A stretch of 47,193 nt of DNA from Bacteroidaceae bacterium (lineage in GTDB: Bacteria; Bacteroidota; Bacteroidia; Bacteroidales; Bacteroidaceae): assembly GCA_017444485.1 (NCBI GenBank), contig JAFSWM010000111.1:1-47193 (forward strand). The letters are read 5' to 3'. Below, piece by piece: positions 25,801-33,779 of the stretch (positions are counted from its first letter, which is position 1; each line of letters starts with the position of its first letter). The translations under genes and the position numbers were made by a program. The notes beneath the pieces are model-generated. The model did not search any database. It was not told the DNA's origin and saw nothing but the letters and a program-made list of their open reading frames with translations.

Positions 25801-28800
25801 GCGAAGTCGCTCACCTGCACGTTGAGTTGTGCTCGCGCGGCCCATCCTCCGTCGTTCGCGAAGTTCTGCAGGCGCAGTTCGTTGGCCCACACCTCCACGC
25901 TACGTGTGGCGCGGCTGTTGTTGCGCACACCAATCATCATCACGCGGACGTCGCCCAGCGACGGGTTGCCCATCACGCTGAGTTTGGCCTGCGGGCGGTC
26001 GTTGTCGTACTCGCTATAGAGTTGTCCGAAACTGGCCTGCCCCTGGCTCTTCTTGAGGTTGCGGTTGCGCTTCAGCCCTGTGAGTTTGCTGAAGTCGAGT
26101 TCTATCATGTTCTCCTCGGGCCACACGGCGAGTGCGCCGTTCGCGCCCTGCGTGTAGCGGCCTTCGGGAGTCAGCACAAGGGGTATCTCGTATTCGTAGA
26201 AGTTGCTCTTGAAGTCCGTGCCGAGACGCAGGAAGAGGCTCATCTGTCCGTTCTCTAATTGATTGTCGCCGGTCAGCGCATTGGCATGGACGTACATCTG
26301 CAGGTGGCGATAGTTGCGCAGGTCGAGGTTGGTGTTCTTATACACCGCGCGGGCGTCGCCACTGGCCAGGTTCTCCACCACGAGGGCAAGGGCCTGCTCG
26401 TCGTTCTCGAGTATCTGGTCGCTACCGGGTTGGAGCACGCGGCTGATGCCTGGCGGTATGACGTAGTTCACAGGCGACTTCTCCGCATTCTCCTCGAAAC
26501 TGACGCTGCTGGCGGCCAGTGTGCCGCTACTCGTCGGGGCTTCGCCGTTGTAGAGGGCCTGCTCGTAGTTGCGCCACTCGCCGCGTACCAGGTTGAATGT
26601 GCCGAAACGCAGCACCACCGGCTCGCTGAAGCCCGTGAGGAACATACGCATGAAGCGGATCGACGAGAAGTCGTTGATGTTGCCCACGCGGCTCTCAAAC
26701 TGCTCCACGGGGATGCGGAACAAGTACCACGTCACCTCGGGCTTTGAGCCATCGCGTAGCGTAGGCGTGGCGGTGCGGCTGTCCACAATGAAGTTCTGCC
26801 CCACCTGCATCTGTGCTGGATCGATGTGGATGTGGTACTGGTAGTATTTCTCGTACTCGTTGAGCGTGTAGTCCTGGTTGATGTCCTCCACGTCGGGCGT
26901 GGTCTTGTAGGCTGTGGAGTAACTCTCGGGCGAGTTGGCGGCGTCCACGCTGTTGCCGTTGGGGTGGTTAATGTACTTATAGCGGTCCAGGATGCCCAGA
27001 CGTGCGTCGTTGTAGTCCGTGCCGCGGAAGTAGTGGTAGCGGTCGCCGCTGGGGTTGGCCAGGATGCTGTCGTACACCTCAGGGCGCACCACGTTGCGTA
27101 TCGCAGCGAGATAGTCAGCATACGCGCCGTAGGTCTGCTCCTCGGTGCTGGTCAGTCCGTTCAGACCAACGTCCTGTCGGCTGCGCGATCCGCTCTCGGT
27201 GTTGAAGGCATAGGTCACACTCGTCTGCCGAGGCACGCGGCCCCACACCGTCTCCTCGTATTGCGTCGAGGCATCGTTGGTAGGCAGTCCGCTCTCGTAA
27301 AATTTCTTACCGTCCTTGAGGATGTCTTCGCTCACCTCGCCCAGGTTGATGTAGAGGTCGCCGCTGGGGTTGCTGCCATCGGTGCGTGCCTTCACGAAGG
27401 GGTCGAGGAGCCAGAACTCAATGAACTCGATGTTGGCGGTCTCGAAGTCTGGTGTCTCCAATTTGCGCATCATGCCGCCCCAGCGCTTCTGCGGGTCGGG
27501 CAGGCGTCCGTCAGAGTCCAGCCCGGGGTCGAGGTTGTACGGGCCACGCTCGTTGGGGTAATATGCCAGGTTGAGCACCCTGAGCGTAGAGGACTCCTTG
27601 TAGTTGATAGAGCGGTTGGGGAATAGTTCGTTGATGTACACCTCGCGCACGAAGGGGTCGCTCAGTTGTGCCAGGTCGTTCTTGATGTACCCGGGTGCGA
27701 GCGACGAGGTGCGGCGGGTGAAGAGCGGGTCGATGTAGTACCATGCCATCAGCGCACGGTTGTATCCGTACCTCACGTCGCTGTTGTAGGCACTTTCCAC
27801 AAACATAGAGGGCGTGCTGGAGAGCACCCATTCGCGCGGGTCGGAGATGTCGTAGTCGGTATTGGCGTTCTCGAAGTCGTCGAGATAGGACGAGCCGCTC
27901 TGCGACTGGCTGTTCTTGCCTGCAATGAGTTGTGCAAACTCCGCACTGAAGTTGATGGACGACGGCTGGGTGAGGTGGAGCAACGGCAGGCGGTCGAAGA
28001 GGTTGGTGAGCCATTGGCTCTCGGTCTTCCAGGCCAGGTTGAGGCCCCAGAGGGTGTTGTTGATCGGCTCGCTGCCCATCGTCACCTTGGTGGTGAGCGC
28101 CTGCTCGCGCAGGTGTAGCAGGGTACCGCCGAAGGTGAGGTTCTTGCTGAAGTCGTACTGCCAGTTCAGGCCCAGCATGGTCTTGCGCTGCATGCCGTAG
28201 TCGGTGTTGCTCTCAAGGCTCACGTTCACCGGTGTGCCGGCGGCCAGTATGCTCTGGTTGTTGATGTGCACGATGCCGCTGTAGTAGTCCACGGTGTAGT
28301 CCGTGCCTTCTATCAGTTTCTGCCCGCCCGCCGTGACGACGACGCTGCCGCGTGGTATGTTCGTCGCGCCGAGCGAAATCTCGTCGTTGCGGCTGGCGCG
28401 GTATTCGCCGGTGATGGTGTACTTGTTCTTCTCGGCGATCTGTCGGGCTATGGTGCGTGTGCTGTCGTAGAGTTCCTGAAAGACATAGCGGTCGGCCACA
28501 GCGTCATTGCCGATGGCTTGCCGCATGTACGAGCCGAACGGCTCCACCACGGGGAATATCACACGTCCGCCCGACGCATCCACGGTGTAGCCCTCCACAT
28601 AGTCGTAGTAACTGTTGGGGTTGCGCTTGTTGTTGTTGTCCAAGCGGTCCATGCCCAGCAGTTGTATGATCTTCTTCTCGCGCAGCCCGCTCTCGGGTAG
28701 GTAACTGAGTTGCACGCCGCTGGTGTCGCTGAGGAACTTGATGTCCAGGCGGAACTTGTCCTTCTGCAGGTTGGTGGCGCCGAGGTAATAGACGTTCTTC

Positions 28801-30482
28801 ATCATCAGGTCCCAGTTGCCTTGCTGCGGGGTGCCGGCGGTGTTTTTCAGGGCTTTGACAAAGAGGGCCTTGCTGTTGTCGGCGATGTCGGTAGAGAACT
28901 CACCCACCTGATAGGTTTGGCCGCGGTAGGTGTATTCGTAGGCAATGGCGAGCACCTGGTCGGTCTGCAGCGTGCTGCTGAGCGACACGTAGCCCAGCGT
29001 GCTGTTCAGTTTGTATTCCGAGGGGTTGAGTTTGCGTGCCGAGCCCACCTTCTCATAGTCCTTACCCCCTTCCATGCCGGCAGCGTCAAGCACGGTGGTG
29101 GCCTGCGAGATATCGCGGGCGGTGGCATAGGCGCTGGTCAGCGTGGCATACTCGTCGTTGCTGCTATTGGCGGGGTTCTGCACGCTGCCTGCCGTCCACA
29201 GGTCGGTGTTCAGGCGGCTCTGCTCGCCCAGGTCGGTCAGCGCGATGAGGTCGCGCGTGTTGGTGGTCTGGCCGGTGTTGTTGGTCACCCATATCTCCAC
29301 GCGGTTCACCGACACACCGCTGAGGATGTTGGGCAGTTGCGACATATTGGTGTCGTAGCGGTCGCGGAAGAAATGTGCCAGGAAGAAGTGGCGGTTCTCG
29401 TCGTAGTCTGCCGCGTTCACTTCGTAACTTTGCAGTTGCACACCGCCGCTGCCACTGCTCACGTTGGTGGACGACGACTTCTTCTGGCTGATCACGGTGG
29501 AGAGGCTCAGCCTGCCAAACTTGAAGTCGGCGCGGATACCGAACAGGCTCGATGCACCGCGTATCAGCGACGAGGTGGCGGGCATGGAGATGTTGCCGGC
29601 CTCGAGCACACGGAGCATCTCGTCTTCCTTACCCTCGTAGCGCAGGCGTATGTTCTGCGTGTCGAACGTAAAGGCGGACTTCGAGTTGTAGTTGAAGTCC
29701 ATGTTCACCTTGTCACCCACGCGGGCGTTGAGCGACAGGTTGATGTCCTCGTCGAAGTCAAAGCCAAAGACATTGCGGTTGCGCTCCGAGAGCGACGGGT
29801 TGTCCACGAAGCGGGTGTTCGCGCCTATCTTCAGCGAGGCAGAGCCTTGTGTCTTGATGCGCACCCCGCCCGGGCCGAATATCTTCTCAGCGATGCCCAG
29901 GTCGAAGTGCATGTCGGTGAAGTCAAACTTCTCCTTGCCCTGCTGCACGGCGTCCGTGCGGTTCTGCTCCACAAACCAGCGGTGGCGGATGTTGCGTGTG
30001 CTACGGCGGCCAAACTCTTCGGGCGAGAGCGTCATGGGGGTGGAGAGGTAGCGGGTGTTGCCCGACAGGCGCGTGCCGAAGCGGTATTGTCCCGTCTTCT
30101 CATCGTAGAACACACCGCTCTGAATGTTCTCCGGCGTGCGCAAGTCGCCGCTGTATGTAGGGGGTGCGAAGGGGTCGGCCATGTCGGTGCGCTGCACGGG
30201 GGTGATGATCGTATCCTCGCGTGCCACGTCGGGGAGCATACTGCCCATTTCCCTTTCCGCTATTGTGGATACGCTTTGGTGCGCCGTGCTTGTCGGTATG
30301 ACCATGGGCACACCATATCTATTCATACGCGCACGCGTAGCCTCTGCCACCACTTGCTCGCTGGCCCGTTGCGTGGCGGGCGCCATGCCCCTTGATGCGG
30401 CAGCACCACCCCACCCTGCCCCAGCGGCTACTATGGCCACCAGGGCGGTGATGAGCGTACTTCCTATGCGGGGCTTGTTCAT
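22890..30482 (-). CDS. sprA: Type IX secretion outer-membrane translocon SprA (Sov)
   Basis: A 2530-residue protein, the size expected for SprA/Sov, the very large single-chain outer-membrane channel through which type IX cargo passes. It starts with a signal-like segment (MNKPRIGSTLITALVAIVAA). SprA_N-type regions follow, for example RTRNIRHRWFVEQNRTDAVQ read as STRNIRHRWFVEQ, GVRIKTQGSASLKIGANTRF, and VGDKVNMDFNYNSKSAFTFD. The segment SSYLDDFENANTDYDISDPR and the C-terminal alternating strands (LTVTAYYDRQMNKPLLTSTS, VTTQDFGVSLKFSLAR) complete the barrel. Known structure of the F. johnsoniae protein shows a 36-strand barrel with PorV as a plug partner, and porV lies in the same gene run. It begins 6 nt after ruvA. 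Confidence 0.95.
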   Translation of the reverse strand: MNKPRIGSTLITALVAIVAAGAGWGGAAASRGMAPATQRASEQVVAEATRARMNRYGVPMVIPTSTAHQSVSTIAEREMGSMLPDVAREDTIITPVQRTDMADPFAPPTYSGDLRTPENIQSGVFYDEKTGQYRFGTRLSGNTRYLSTPMTLSPEEFGRRSTRNIRHRWFVEQNRTDAVQQGKEKFDFTDMHFDLGIAEKIFGPGGVRIKTQGSASLKIGANTRFVDNPSLSERNRNVFGFDFDEDINLSLNARVGDKVNMDFNYNSKSAFTFDTQNIRLRYEGKEDEMLRVLEAGNISMPATSSLIRGASSLFGIRADFKFGRLSLSTVISQKKSSSTNVSSGSGGVQLQSYEVNAADYDENRHFFLAHFFRDRYDTNMSQLPNILSGVSVNRVEIWVTNNTGQTTNTRDLIALTDLGEQSRLNTDLWTAGSVQNPANSSNDEYATLTSAYATARDISQATTVLDAAGMEGGKDYEKVGSARKLNPSEYKLNSTLGYVSLSSTLQTDQVLAIAYEYTYRGQTYQVGEFSTDIADNSKALFVKALKNTAGTPQQGNWDLMMKNVYYLGATNLQKDKFRLDIKFLSDTSGVQLSYLPESGLREKKIIQLLGMDRLDNNNKRNPNSYYDYVEGYTVDASGGRVIFPVVEPFGSYMRQAIGNDAVADRYVFQELYDSTRTIARQIAEKNKYTITGEYRASRNDEISLGATNIPRGSVVVTAGGQKLIEGTDYTVDYYSGIVHINNQSILAAGTPVNVSLESNTDYGMQRKTMLGLNWQYDFSKNLTFGGTLLHLREQALTTKVTMGSEPINNTLWGLNLAWKTESQWLTNLFDRLPLLHLTQPSSINFSAEFAQLIAGKNSQSQSGSSYLDDFENANTDYDISDPREWVLSSTPSMFVESAYNSDVRYGYNRALMAWYYIDPLFTRRTSSLAPGYIKNDLAQLSDPFVREVYINELFPNRSINYKESSTLRVLNLAYYPNERGPYNLDPGLDSDGRLPDPQKRWGGMMRKLETPDFETANIEFIEFWLLDPFVKARTDGSNPSGDLYINLGEVSEDILKDGKKFYESGLPTNDASTQYEETVWGRVPRQTSVTYAFNTESGSRSRQDVGLNGLTSTEEQTYGAYADYLAAIRNVVRPEVYDSILANPSGDRYHYFRGTDYNDARLGILDRYKYINHPNGNSVDAANSPESYSTAYKTTPDVEDINQDYTLNEYEKYYQYHIHIDPAQMQVGQNFIVDSRTATPTLRDGSKPEVTWYLFRIPVEQFESRVGNINDFSSIRFMRMFLTGFSEPVVLRFGTFNLVRGEWRNYEQALYNGEAPTSSGTLAASSVSFEENAEKSPVNYVIPPGISRVLQPGSDQILENDEQALALVVENLASGDARAVYKNTNLDLRNYRHLQMYVHANALTGDNQLENGQMSLFLRLGTDFKSNFYEYEIPLVLTPEGRYTQGANGALAVWPEENMIELDFSKLTGLKRNRNLKKSQGQASFGQLYSEYDNDRPQAKLSVMGNPSLGDVRVMMIGVRNNSRATRSVEVWANELRLQNFANDGGWAARAQLNVQVSDFATLNLTGHMETEGFGGLEETITQRRKDNLTEYTVTTNVQLGKLLPEKAKLNAPLYYSYGRQTVQPKYNPLDTDMSMDESLDGLATEHERDSLRNITDRVVRTTNLSLTGVRFGIATKNHPMPYDPANFTFGFSTSKRYTTGETTVWERDQDWKYSLAYSYSPVYKSFEPFKKMKGKSKWLKFFKEFGFNFLPQSITFNSDITRHYYEYQERDVENLDNNSLPLTWSSDFFWNRSFSLRWDLTKNLHASFQSATNAEIEQPYTPVNRDLFPDQYTAWKDSVWRSIAHLGTPLTYQQAFEASLKLPINKLPVFDWVTSDVTYNATYNWTRGADLDDGTTLGNTIANNRSINGNLRLNFETLYNHIPFLKAANQRFSGSSSSSGRNNQSGARGRTGSQGGAAAARPRNFEKEVQLMADTTVTLAHGQKSKKIRVTAIREDGTRYPIRYKIKDQNTIIILTQDTVKVKVTVAARKKADETPFYKSMQAVARVAMMVRNVSVAYRNTFNMSIPGFLPNVGDAFGQRSSGGLAPGLDFAFGFTGENYIEKAVNRGWLLCSDSIITPAATSLTEDLQIRATLEPWPNLKIDLSASRNENRTRSIQYMYAGMPMLQSGSFTMTTISLNSAFASMGSADDNYNNATFNKFVSSLEATRNAVEAQYVGAVYPQGTALAGETFDPANGAVSPYSADVMIPAFLKTYTLSGGSLRIFPTLAKLLPNWNVQYSGLAKLNAMKRIFKSFNLNHGYKSLFKVGSYNTFTSFCELTGGLGFVPDVTTGAPIPSSMYDVSTVALEETFSPLFGVDMTFLNNLSVKVEWRRTRVTTLSMTSQQITEKLSNDFVIGLGYKIVGLKLFQPKRTVRGKGRSRSRTASDADSNNGSRQQNNNTGWASDLNLKLDISLRNQTGVQRNIQTLLSQATDGNQAVQISFSADYALSKFLTVTAYYDRQMNKPLLTSTSYPVTTQDFGVSLKFSLAR

Positions 30483-30488
30483 GGGTTC

Positions 30489-31097
30489 TTACTTCGATGA
30501 CATCTGCCTCAGGGCGCGCCGCACGATTTCCTCGATCGACGCCTCGGGCGTTTCCTCCACGATAGCCGCCACAGCCTTGTGCACCAGTGCCGGCGGGAAG
30601 CCCAGCGTGGTGAGTGCCGACACCGCTTCCGACGCTGGCTGCTGCGCCGCTGTGCCGGCTGTTTGCGGGGCAACGGGATAACCCGCGCCGACAGGGGCTT
30701 GCACCTTGTCGCGCAGTTCCACCACGATGCGCTCGGCGGCTTTCTTACCGATGCCTTTGATGGCGGTGAGCGCACGCATGTCCTCGTTGGCAATGATACG
30801 CACCAGTTCGTCGGGGCCGTAGGCGGAGACGATGCCACGCGCCGTCAGGCCACCCACGCCGTTCACGCTGAGGAGCAGCAGGAAGAGTTCGCGCTCTTGT
30901 TTGGAGGCAAAACCGAATAGTTGCACGGGTTGTTCCTCGCGCACCTGTTCGTACACATAGAGCCTGGCGTGTTCCTTGCCGCGCAGGGCCTCGTAGGTAT
31001 GGAGCGAAATGGCCAGTTCGTAGCCCACGCCGCCGCAGTCGATCACGGCAGTCGTGCTGTCCAGTTCGTCTATCTTTCCTTCTATATAGGCTATCAC
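30489..31097 (-). CDS. ruvA: Holliday junction branch migration protein RuvA
   Basis: A 202-residue DNA-binding subunit of the RuvABC resolvasome. It has the N-terminal OB fold (MIAYIEGKIDELDSTTAVID, GGVGYELAISLHTYEAL), the helix-hairpin-helix pair (LLSVNGVGGLTARGIVSAYG and ALTAIKGIGKKAAERIVVEL), an Ala/Pro/Gln-rich linker and the C-terminal RuvB-binding domain (VSALTTLGFPPALVHKAVAA). Length is normal. It lies 6 nt before sprA, so it probably heads the sprA-porU-porV-ispF transcript. Confidence 0.96.
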   Translation of the reverse strand: MIAYIEGKIDELDSTTAVIDCGGVGYELAISLHTYEALRGKEHARLYVYEQVREEQPVQLFGFASKQERELFLLLLSVNGVGGLTARGIVSAYGPDELVRIIANEDMRALTAIKGIGKKAAERIVVELRDKVQAPVGAGYPVAPQTAGTAAQQPASEAVSALTTLGFPPALVHKAVAAIVEETPEASIEEIVRRALRQMSSK

Positions 31098-31193
31098 GAT
31101 TTCTGGGGGACTTAGGAGGTGAATGGTGGGGCATTACGGCGGCGTGCCGAGGGGCTGGAAGCCCGCATGCGGCGCGCGCACGCGCGAAGCACC

Positions 31194-31201
31194 CAAACTT
31201 A
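31194..31201 (-). promoter_or_regulatory. Possible -7 element upstream of ruvA
   Basis: CAAACTTA on the plus strand reads TAAGTTTG on the minus strand, matching TAnnTTTG, 97 nt before the ruvA start. No -33 TTTG was found at the right distance. The 166-nt gap between ruvA and the BirA fusion gene is the only sizeable space upstream of the type IX secretion genes, so a promoter is expected here. Confidence 0.35.
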
Positions 31202-31263
31202 TAACGCGCCGAGGCCTTGTTTATTACATCCGCCCGCACTTTTGTGGCGAAAATGGCGCCTGT

Positions 31264-32400
31264 TCACCACACGTATTCCACTTCTTTGAACCCGTAGCGC
31301 CGCATCTCCCCCTCGTCTGTGCGGAGCAGCAGCGTACCATCGGGCTCCACCTGGTCAATGCTGGCACTGAACGCTCCCTTCTCGTCGCGCCACGCGTGAG
31401 TACCGCTGCGGCGGTAGAGCCGTTTGTGGTATTCCGCTTCGATCGCCTCGAACGTACCACTCGACAGGGCTGAGGTGCTCTCGCGCAGGTCGATGTAGAG
31501 ATCCATGAAGTCATCCACGAAGCGCAGCAGCAGGGCAAAGCGTCCCGTTTCGTACTCCATGATTTGCACCATCGACACGGGGTTCGGCAAGTAGTCGGGA
31601 AACGATTGCTGATTGACGTTCAGCCCTATCCCGATTGCTGCCATGCGATATTCGCCGCCGGTGATATCGTTCTGAAACAGCGTGCCGCAGAGTTTCTTGT
31701 CGCCGTAGTAGATGTCGTTAGGCCACTTGATACAGAGCCTCTCCGCCGCGTCGGGAAGCAACTTGTCCAGGGTGCGGCACAGGGCCACGGCGGTGAGTTC
31801 TGACAGGCGAAACGCCTCAGTGGGTGGCAAGAATGTAGGACTTACGGCAAGGGTGAACGTGAGGTTTTTGCCATTCTGCGAATACCAGGCGTTACCCTGC
31901 TGTCCCCTCCCCGATTTCTGCATGTCGGCATGCACCAGGGCAATGGTGTAGCCCGCCGAGACGCACGCCGCATGGCCTATGCTCCATCCCTTCTCCATCG
32001 TGGAGGTACACGTGTTCGAGTGGGTGAAAAATACGCCATCGGGCAACAGGTCCTTGAAGAATGCGATCTGCGCCTTCTTGGGCAGGCCGTGCAGCACAGT
32101 GGAATATGCCGTATAAACCAGGCGTCTGATCTGTGCGTCATCCACATCACGGCCAAAGACCACCTCTATCCAGTGACGCTTGTTCCAGTGCCACGCAGGT
32201 ATCACGCCGTCATAACGGGCCTGCAGCGCTGTGGTCTGCGATGGCGGGGATTTCAGCACCACGCGATCGGGGCGTGTCAGGTCGATGCACGCGAAGATCT
32301 TGCCCAGCACGCGGTAGGTCACAAAGTCCTCGCCAAACGGTGTGTCCTCGGTGCAGCCTTGCAGCGACAGTATCGTCAGGCGAATGAGTTCGATGTTCAT
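31264..32400 (-). CDS. birA: Fusion of a MmcQ/YjbR-type domain to biotin--[acetyl-CoA-carboxylase] ligase
   Basis: A single 378-residue frame with two parts. Residues 1 to about 115 match the MmcQ/YjbR family: CTEDTPFGEDFVTYRVLGKI, VVLKSPPSQTTALQARY, VIPAWHWNKRHWIEVVFG and LVYTAYSTVLHGLPKKAQ. Residues about 120-378 are a biotin protein ligase: SNTCTSTMEKG, the biotin-loop QKSGRGQQGNAWYSQNGKNL, IKWPNDIYYGDKKLCGTLFQ and AAIGIGLNVNQQSFPDYLP. The ligase part makes biotinyl-AMP and transfers biotin to carboxylase carrier proteins. The usual Bacteroidetes enzyme has no extra N-terminal domain, and the HTH of E. coli BirA is absent here. The YjbR fold is annotated as DNA-binding in some databases, but its role is poorly known. 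The start is 2 nt after the stop of the upstream gene. Confidence 0.9.
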   Translation of the reverse strand: MNIELIRLTILSLQGCTEDTPFGEDFVTYRVLGKIFACIDLTRPDRVVLKSPPSQTTALQARYDGVIPAWHWNKRHWIEVVFGRDVDDAQIRRLVYTAYSTVLHGLPKKAQIAFFKDLLPDGVFFTHSNTCTSTMEKGWSIGHAACVSAGYTIALVHADMQKSGRGQQGNAWYSQNGKNLTFTLAVSPTFLPPTEAFRLSELTAVALCRTLDKLLPDAAERLCIKWPNDIYYGDKKLCGTLFQNDITGGEYRMAAIGIGLNVNQQSFPDYLPNPVSMVQIMEYETGRFALLLRFVDDFMDLYIDLRESTSALSSGTFEAIEAEYHKRLYRRSGTHAWRDEKGAFSASIDQVEPDGTLLLRTDEGEMRRYGFKEVEYVW

Positions 32401-32402
32401 GG

Positions 32403-32789
32403 TCAGCGCGGCAGTTGTTGCTCAAGAAATTCGCAGGCGTCAGCCACGCAGTCGGGGCAGTCCCTGAGCGGCCCGCCCTGGCCCACGCCTTTCAGCAACC
32501 TGCACTGCGTGGCGCCGTTGCGCTGCTGAAAAGCGTTCATCACGGCGCGCTGTGCACGCATAGCGGCGGCGTTCTCCTGGTAGGCACAGCCCAGCACCAG
32601 TCCAGCGCCCACCAATGCGCCGCAGGTGCCTTCCATATTGCCCATGCCCACACCGAACGCGGCACCCACGCGGCGGGCCGCTGCCTCGTCGAGCCCTGTG
32701 ATGTCGGGATAGGTGCTGAGCACGCATTGCGCGCAGTTGTGTGTGCCAAGACGCTTGCGTTCTGCGGCGAGATGCTTACGTGTTTCCAT
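32403..32789 (-). CDS. C_GCAxxG_C_C family redox protein
   Basis: A 128-residue protein, start at ATG 32789 (METRKHLAAERKRLG), chosen because it places the start downstream of the promoter and begins the conserved region; the frame extends 13 codons further but over the promoter. Conserved Cys are in HNCAQCVLSTYPD, GTCGALVGAGLVLGCAYQ and GGPLRDCPDCVADACEF, the pattern of the C_GCAxxG_C_C family of putative redox-active or metal-binding proteins. It is the first gene of a pair with the BirA fusion; a functional connection is not evident. Confidence 0.85.
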   Translation of the reverse strand: METRKHLAAERKRLGTHNCAQCVLSTYPDITGLDEAAARRVGAAFGVGMGNMEGTCGALVGAGLVLGCAYQENAAAMRAQRAVMNAFQQRNGATQCRLLKGVGQGGPLRDCPDCVADACEFLEQQLPR

Positions 32790-32825
32790 CGGTATCGTGT
32801 TTCTGAGGGGTTTACGTTTTCCGTG

Positions 32826-32857
32826 CAAAGATACGACGCGCGCGCAGATTGGCCAAA
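32826..32857 (-). promoter_or_regulatory. Bacteroidetes-type promoter for the C_GCAxxG_C_C / birA pair
   Basis: On the minus strand TTTG (32854-32857) and TATCTTTG (32826-32833) are separated by exactly 20 nt, followed by CA. This is a full match to the Bacteroidetes -33/-7 promoter. The start codon lies about 37 nt beyond the -7 box. It is divergent from the pyrK promoter on the other strand. Confidence 0.75.
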
Positions 32858-32914
32858 TGCGGGCCTCGGCACACGAATAGGGGCACGCCGCCGCGCCGAT
32901 ACGAAAAGATGTTG

Positions 32915-32922
32915 TACCTTTG
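32915..32922 (+). promoter_or_regulatory. -7 element of the pyrK-pyrD-nhaD operon
   Basis: TACCTTTG at 32915-32922 matches TAnnTTTG and lies 80 nt upstream of the pyrK ATG in a divergent intergenic region. No TTTG is present 19-21 nt upstream (the stretch is GC-rich), so the -33 part is weak. Confidence 0.55.
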
Positions 32923-33002
32923 TGGCGAAAAAGGCAGACGGCTCGCTGCTGTGCGATATCTCCGCACCAATCTCCTGCCGCACAATTCCCCTAATTTCTG
33001 AT

Positions 33003-33761
33003 ATGTCAAAGACCGTCGCACAACTGCTCGTGAGGGAACGCACGATGCTCACCCCGCACCACGCGCTCATCACCCTCTTTTCCGACACCATGCCCGTGTG
33101 CAGCGCCGGCCAGTTTCTCAACGTCCTCGTGCCGGACAGTCCCCGTACCTTCTTGCGTCGCCCCATTTCCATCCACGACTACGCCCCCGACGGCACGCTA
33201 CGCCTGCTCGTTCACGACGTAGGCGACGGCACCCATCGCCTCTGCCGCTTGCAGCCAGACGATACGCTCGATTGTCTGCTACCTTTGGGACGCCCGTTCT
33301 CCATGCCTGCCACGCCTGGTGACGTGCTCCTCGTGGGTGGCGGCGTGGGCGTGGCACCCCTGCTGTTCCTCGGAAAGGAACTGGCCCGCAGCGGCTGCGC
33401 CGTGACGTTCATCCTCGGCGGAAAGACCGAGGCCGACATCCTGCGCAGAGAGGCCTTCGAGCAGGTGGGGCGCGTGGGCCTCACCACCGAGGACGGCAGC
33501 GCCGGCACCCGCGGCTTCGTGACGCACCACCCAGCCATGTGCCAACCCTACGACCGCATCTACACCTGCGGACCGAAGCCCATGATGCAGGCCGTGGCGA
33601 AGGTGGCGCACCAGACGGGCACGCCCTGCGAGGCATCGCTCGAGAATATGATGGCCTGCGGCCTGGGGGCCTGCCTCTGCTGCGTGGAGAAGACCACCAG
33701 CGGAAACCGCTGCGCCTGCACCGACGGCCCTGTATTCGACACCAAGGAACTCTTGTGGTAA
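33003..33761 (+). CDS. pyrK: Dihydroorotate dehydrogenase electron transfer subunit
   Basis: A 252-residue FAD and [2Fe-2S] subunit of class 1B dihydroorotate dehydrogenase that passes electrons from PyrD to NAD+. The FAD-binding segment is RTFLRRPISIHDY; the NAD-binding loop is VLLVGGGVGVAPLLFLGKEL; IYTCGPKPMMQAVA leads to the cluster-binding Cys in MMACGLGACLCCVE and NRCACTDGPVF. The start at ATG 33003 is used; the frame is open far upstream but through the divergent promoter region and the opposite-strand gene. It is 18 nt before pyrD. Confidence 0.95.
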   Translation: MSKTVAQLLVRERTMLTPHHALITLFSDTMPVCSAGQFLNVLVPDSPRTFLRRPISIHDYAPDGTLRLLVHDVGDGTHRLCRLQPDDTLDCLLPLGRPFSMPATPGDVLLVGGGVGVAPLLFLGKELARSGCAVTFILGGKTEADILRREAFEQVGRVGLTTEDGSAGTRGFVTHHPAMCQPYDRIYTCGPKPMMQAVAKVAHQTGTPCEASLENMMACGLGACLCCVEKTTSGNRCACTDGPVFDTKELLW

Positions 33762-33779
33762 ACCTCTTATCTCCCCACC

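Noticed and set aside
28710-30395. 561-codon plus-strand frame opposite sprA
   Set aside because: Antisense shadow of sprA; Val/Ala/His-rich without a recognisable fold, and no promoter or leader.
31141-31185. GC-rich inverted words (GGGGCTGGAAGCCCGC) before ruvA as a REP copy
   Set aside because: Similarity to the REP core is limited to the GGCTGGAAGCC palindrome; too weak to call.
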